A stretch of DNA of 64,000 nt from an uncultured Muribaculaceae bacterium (GTDB lineage Bacteria > Bacteroidota > Bacteroidia > Bacteroidales > Muribaculaceae), in NCBI GenBank assembly GCA_910587915.1, contig CAJUOB010000007.1, positions 42,069-106,068 of the forward strand, read 5' to 3'. Numbering within the stretch: the first letter of the stretch is position 1; every line of letters begins with the position of its first letter. The notes under the pieces were generated by a model. That model was not told the origin of the DNA, did no database searches, and saw nothing but the letters and a program-made list of their open reading frames with translations. Of this stretch, positions 63,936 to 64,000 are shown one piece after another. A program made the position numbers and the translations under genes.

Positions 63936-64000
63936 GTGAGTGCTCTCTATTTGTTTTGAGTTACTCATTTATTATCTGTTTCATTTTTCCATTTTTTTTT

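Overview
The window reads as chromosome of a Bacteroidota (order Bacteroidales) gut bacterium, possibly family Muribaculaceae. The evidence is SusC/SusD pairs, a one-protein hybrid two-component regulator, a sigma/anti-sigma/TonB-receptor cassette, the MurF-alanine racemase fusion, a PorE-like OmpA lipoprotein, and Bacteroidales-type promoters (TTTG, about 19-21 bp, TAnnTTTG). The family-level call is inference.

Layout. (1) 1-2.1 kb: tail of an ECF sigma / FecR-like anti-sigma / TonB-dependent receptor trans-envelope system, cut by the left edge. (2) 2.3-18.2 kb: a complete fructan utilisation locus. Fructokinase, sugar permease and a GH32 fructanase lie on the minus strand; the hybrid sensor/regulator, SusC, SusD, a DUF4960 surface lipoprotein and a LamG-GH32 protein lie on the plus strand. 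Both promoter regions share a palindromic element that is the likely operator. (3) 18.3-20.4 kb: dienelactone-hydrolase-like gene divergent from an AraC regulator. (4) 20.4-23.9 kb: an accessory stretch downstream of dnaK. Two single-gene units (a DUF1848 protein and an AAA/DUF4143 ATPase) are bounded by repeated copies of the dnaK 3' end and its terminator, and followed by decayed gene remnants. This is the most unusual structure in the window. (5) 23.9-37.6 kb: dnaK, HAD phosphatase, RseC-RnfBCDGEA, PorE-like protein, GSCFA protein, MurF-Alr and a small membrane protein, mostly in overlapping order.

(6) 37.7-42.1 kb: phospho-sugar mutase, then a histidine kinase and an NtrC-type sigma-54 activator. 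(7) 42.2-48.1 kb: a MITE-like insertion, then a tolC-adaptor-permease-ATPase export operon whose only visible promoter is a good sigma-54 site, matching the adjacent activator. (8) 48.2-53.8 kb: small basic protein, GNAT acetyltransferase, K+/H+ antiporter, SRP RNA facing a structured minus-strand RNA candidate, DUF2284 protein and ligA. (9) 53.9-62.7 kb: a promoter-carrying palindromic repeat, two unrecognised proteins, an AraC regulator, MATE exporter, flavodoxin-ferredoxin protein, DJ-1/PfpI protein, P-loop kinase, YciI protein and nitronate monooxygenase with a structured leader. (10) 62.9-64 kb: an AT-rich orphan with a possible ADP-ribosyltransferase-like C-terminal domain and a probable 5' frameshift.

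No tRNA, 5S/16S/23S rRNA, CRISPR array or complete transposase gene was seen.
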